Assembly (NCBI GenBank): GCA_036392795.1
Contig: DASVXH010000002.1
Location: 1-6,880 of the forward strand
Length of the DNA stretch: 6,880 nt
Direction: 5' to 3'
From: JARIHD01 sp036392795
Lineage (GTDB): Bacteria > Patescibacteriota > Saccharimonadia > Saccharimonadales > UBA4665
The translations under genes were made by a program, and so were the position numbers. The notes beneath the pieces are model-generated. The model was not told the DNA's origin, searched no databases, and was given only the letters and a program-made list of their open reading frames with translations. This document shows, one piece after another, positions 5,456 through 6,880 of the stretch; position 1 is the stretch's first letter, and each line of letters starts with the position of its first letter.

Positions 5456-6880
5456 GTGCGACACCAAAAAAGAAAAGACGTTTCTATACTTTCACGGCTA
5501 ACTTCCGTATTTTCTGTGAAGTGGGTTAGGTTTGTCGTTGTGCTAATTTTGCTTGCAGTTCCTGTTGCAGTTATTGTGGCCAGAGAAAAGCAAGTAGCCG
5601 CCGTACCTTGTCCTTGTAATCTATTGCCAGCCAACCCCACTCCCCAGGGTATTGATACGTATGTTAGTGGACTCGAGGTAGGGTTCAAATTCCGGCCTTC
5701 GCTTAATGGGTATATTACTGGTGTGCGCTTTTTCAAGATGTCGGGAATGACCGGTACGCACACCGGAAGCCTTTGGGATAATATGGGTAACCGTTTAGCC
5801 ACGGCCACCTTTGGTTCGGAAACCGCAAGTGGCTGGCAGCAAGTCAATTTCTCCAGCCCAGTGGCCGTAACAGCCGGATCTCTTTATACTGCGTCGGCTT
5901 TTATGGCAAATGGTGTCTACACCTATACGACAAACTATTATACGAGTCCAGTCACAAACTATCCCTTAACCGCACCCGCCAATGGTACGGCCCAGGCTGC
6001 AGATGGTTTAGGTCAGAATGGGCAGGGTGTGTATAACTTGAGCGGTACGAGTGTATATCCGACGAACAGCAGTAATTCTGCTAATTACTGGATTGACGTT
6101 GCTTTTACTGGAGCTGCGAATAGCAATCCACCTACGGTTAGCTCAACGATCCCGACAGCTAGCGCAACGGGTGTGAATATTGGTGAGACCATTAGTGCTA
6201 CCTTTGATCTGCACATGCTGGACAGTTCCTTTACAACGAGTACGTTTTCTGTAAAAGACGTCAATGACAACGTGGTAGCTGGAACAGTTGCTTATAACGC
6301 AACGACTAAGACGGCATCATTTACGCCAACGTCACCCTTAGCCGTCAATACGGCGTATACTGCAACGCTGGAAGGTGGGGCAGGAACGGTAGTACGAAGT
6401 CTTGATGACATTGCTCTAGCAAGTGACTTCACGTGGTCATTCACAACCGAAACTACCAACCCTTGTCCTTGCAGTCTCAAAGATAAAATCAATCCCGCCG
6501 GCTCGACAACTACCGTCCCGGGTTCTGCACGCGAGTTGGGTATAAAAATTATTCCCCAGGCTAATGGTTACATAACCGCTGTTCGCTTCTATAAACCTAT
6601 CATCAATACTGAAACCACGCACAACGTCACTGTATGGAACTCATCGGGTACGAGCTTGGCCACCGCCACCACTGCTAATGAAAGCGAATATGGTTGGCAA
6701 GAGGTTGCATTGAGCTCGCCGTTGCAGGTGACAAAAGGACAGTTGATTATAGTTTCCTATTCGACGTCTTCGGCATTCCAGGCTACGGCCGCCGCTCTTT
6801 CAAGTAATATGACGGCTCACTCGTTAACGGCGTATGCCAACGGCAACTCGGCAAATGCAGCTACCAGCAGCGGTAATGGC
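5456..6880 (+). CDS. surface protein, DUF4082-Big_5-DUF4082 (3' end outside window)
   Basis: The frame is open for 475 codons from GTG 5456 to the right edge; an in-frame TAA at 5429-5431 and no ATG in between make GTG the likely start, without a Shine-Dalgarno. A basic N-terminus (RHQKRK) precedes a hydrophobic span at about residues 24-42, with a plausible signal-peptidase site after VAA (47-49), so the product is exported. Domains follow: PCPCNLLP (51-58) and a DUF4082 domain to about 219 (GYITGVRFFK, HTGSLWDNMGNRLATATF, GWQQVNFSSPVAVTAGSLY, YWIDVAF). A Big_5 bacterial Ig-like domain spans about 222-333 (NPPTVSSTIPTASATGVN to FTWSFTTE). PCPCSLKD (336-343) then introduces a second, truncated DUF4082 (GYITAVRFYK, GWQEVALSSPLQVTKGQLIIVSY). 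Such arrays occur in long secreted or cell-wall-associated proteins, often beside carbohydrate-active domains, which may lie downstream. Adhesion or glycan binding is inference. Confidence 0.88.
   Translation, partial: MRHQKRKDVSILSRLTSVFSVKWVRFVVVLILLAVPVAVIVAREKQVAAVPCPCNLLPANPTPQGIDTYVSGLEVGFKFRPSLNGYITGVRFFKMSGMTGTHTGSLWDNMGNRLATATFGSETASGWQQVNFSSPVAVTAGSLYTASAFMANGVYTYTTNYYTSPVTNYPLTAPANGTAQAADGLGQNGQGVYNLSGTSVYPTNSSNSANYWIDVAFTGAANSNPPTVSSTIPTASATGVNIGETISATFDLHMLDSSFTTSTFSVKDVNDNVVAGTVAYNATTKTASFTPTSPLAVNTAYTATLEGGAGTVVRSLDDIALASDFTWSFTTETTNPCPCSLKDKINPAGSTTTVPGSARELGIKIIPQANGYITAVRFYKPIINTETTHNVTVWNSSGTSLATATTANESEYGWQEVALSSPLQVTKGQLIIVSYSTSSAFQATAAALSSNMTAHSLTAYANGNSANAATSSGNG

Noticed and set aside
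5422..5847. A 141-codon minus-strand frame opposite the DUF4082 gene
   Set aside because: It is antisense to a frame with DUF4082 motifs and an export signal, and its translation shows no recognisable domain.

Overview
The window looks like a chromosomal stretch from a small-genome bacterium, most probably of the Candidatus Patescibacteria (CPR), with Saccharibacteria-like flavour. This rests on inference, not on a marker gene. The supporting signs are divergent but recognisable housekeeping proteins (DNA polymerase III delta, ribosomal protein S20), several plus-strand starts with no Shine-Dalgarno sequence, membrane-anchored envelope proteins of loosely defined families, and a large DUF4082/Ig-like surface protein.

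Layout from left to right. Bases 2-148 hold the last 48 codons of an unidentified gene. Bases 206-1132 encode the clamp-loader delta subunit (holA). It converges on rpsT (1223-1561, minus strand), which has a lysine-rich C-terminal extension, its own good promoter (1599-1628) and a hairpin terminator (1155-1185) between the two genes. A short divergent region (1562-1700) separates rpsT from a membrane-anchored, LytM/M23-like protein (1701-3002). Directly after that gene lies a 115-bp element built from a perfect 32-bp inverted repeat around a 51-bp centre (3012-3126). Next comes a 728-residue protein (3201-5387): a DHH-phosphoesterase-like domain whose catalytic motifs look lost, followed by about 480 residues of proline-rich, probably disordered sequence. 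The right end (5456-6880, open at the edge) encodes the start of a secreted or anchored surface protein with the order DUF4082, Big_5 Ig-like, DUF4082.

The left half is replication and translation housekeeping. The right half looks envelope-related, with two proteins carrying N-terminal membrane segments or signal anchors. I see no defence system, CRISPR array, RNA gene, integrase or insertion-sequence transposase. The most unusual items are the long perfect inverted repeat and the apparently inactive DHH-like protein with its proline-rich tail. Neither can be given a function from the sequence alone.
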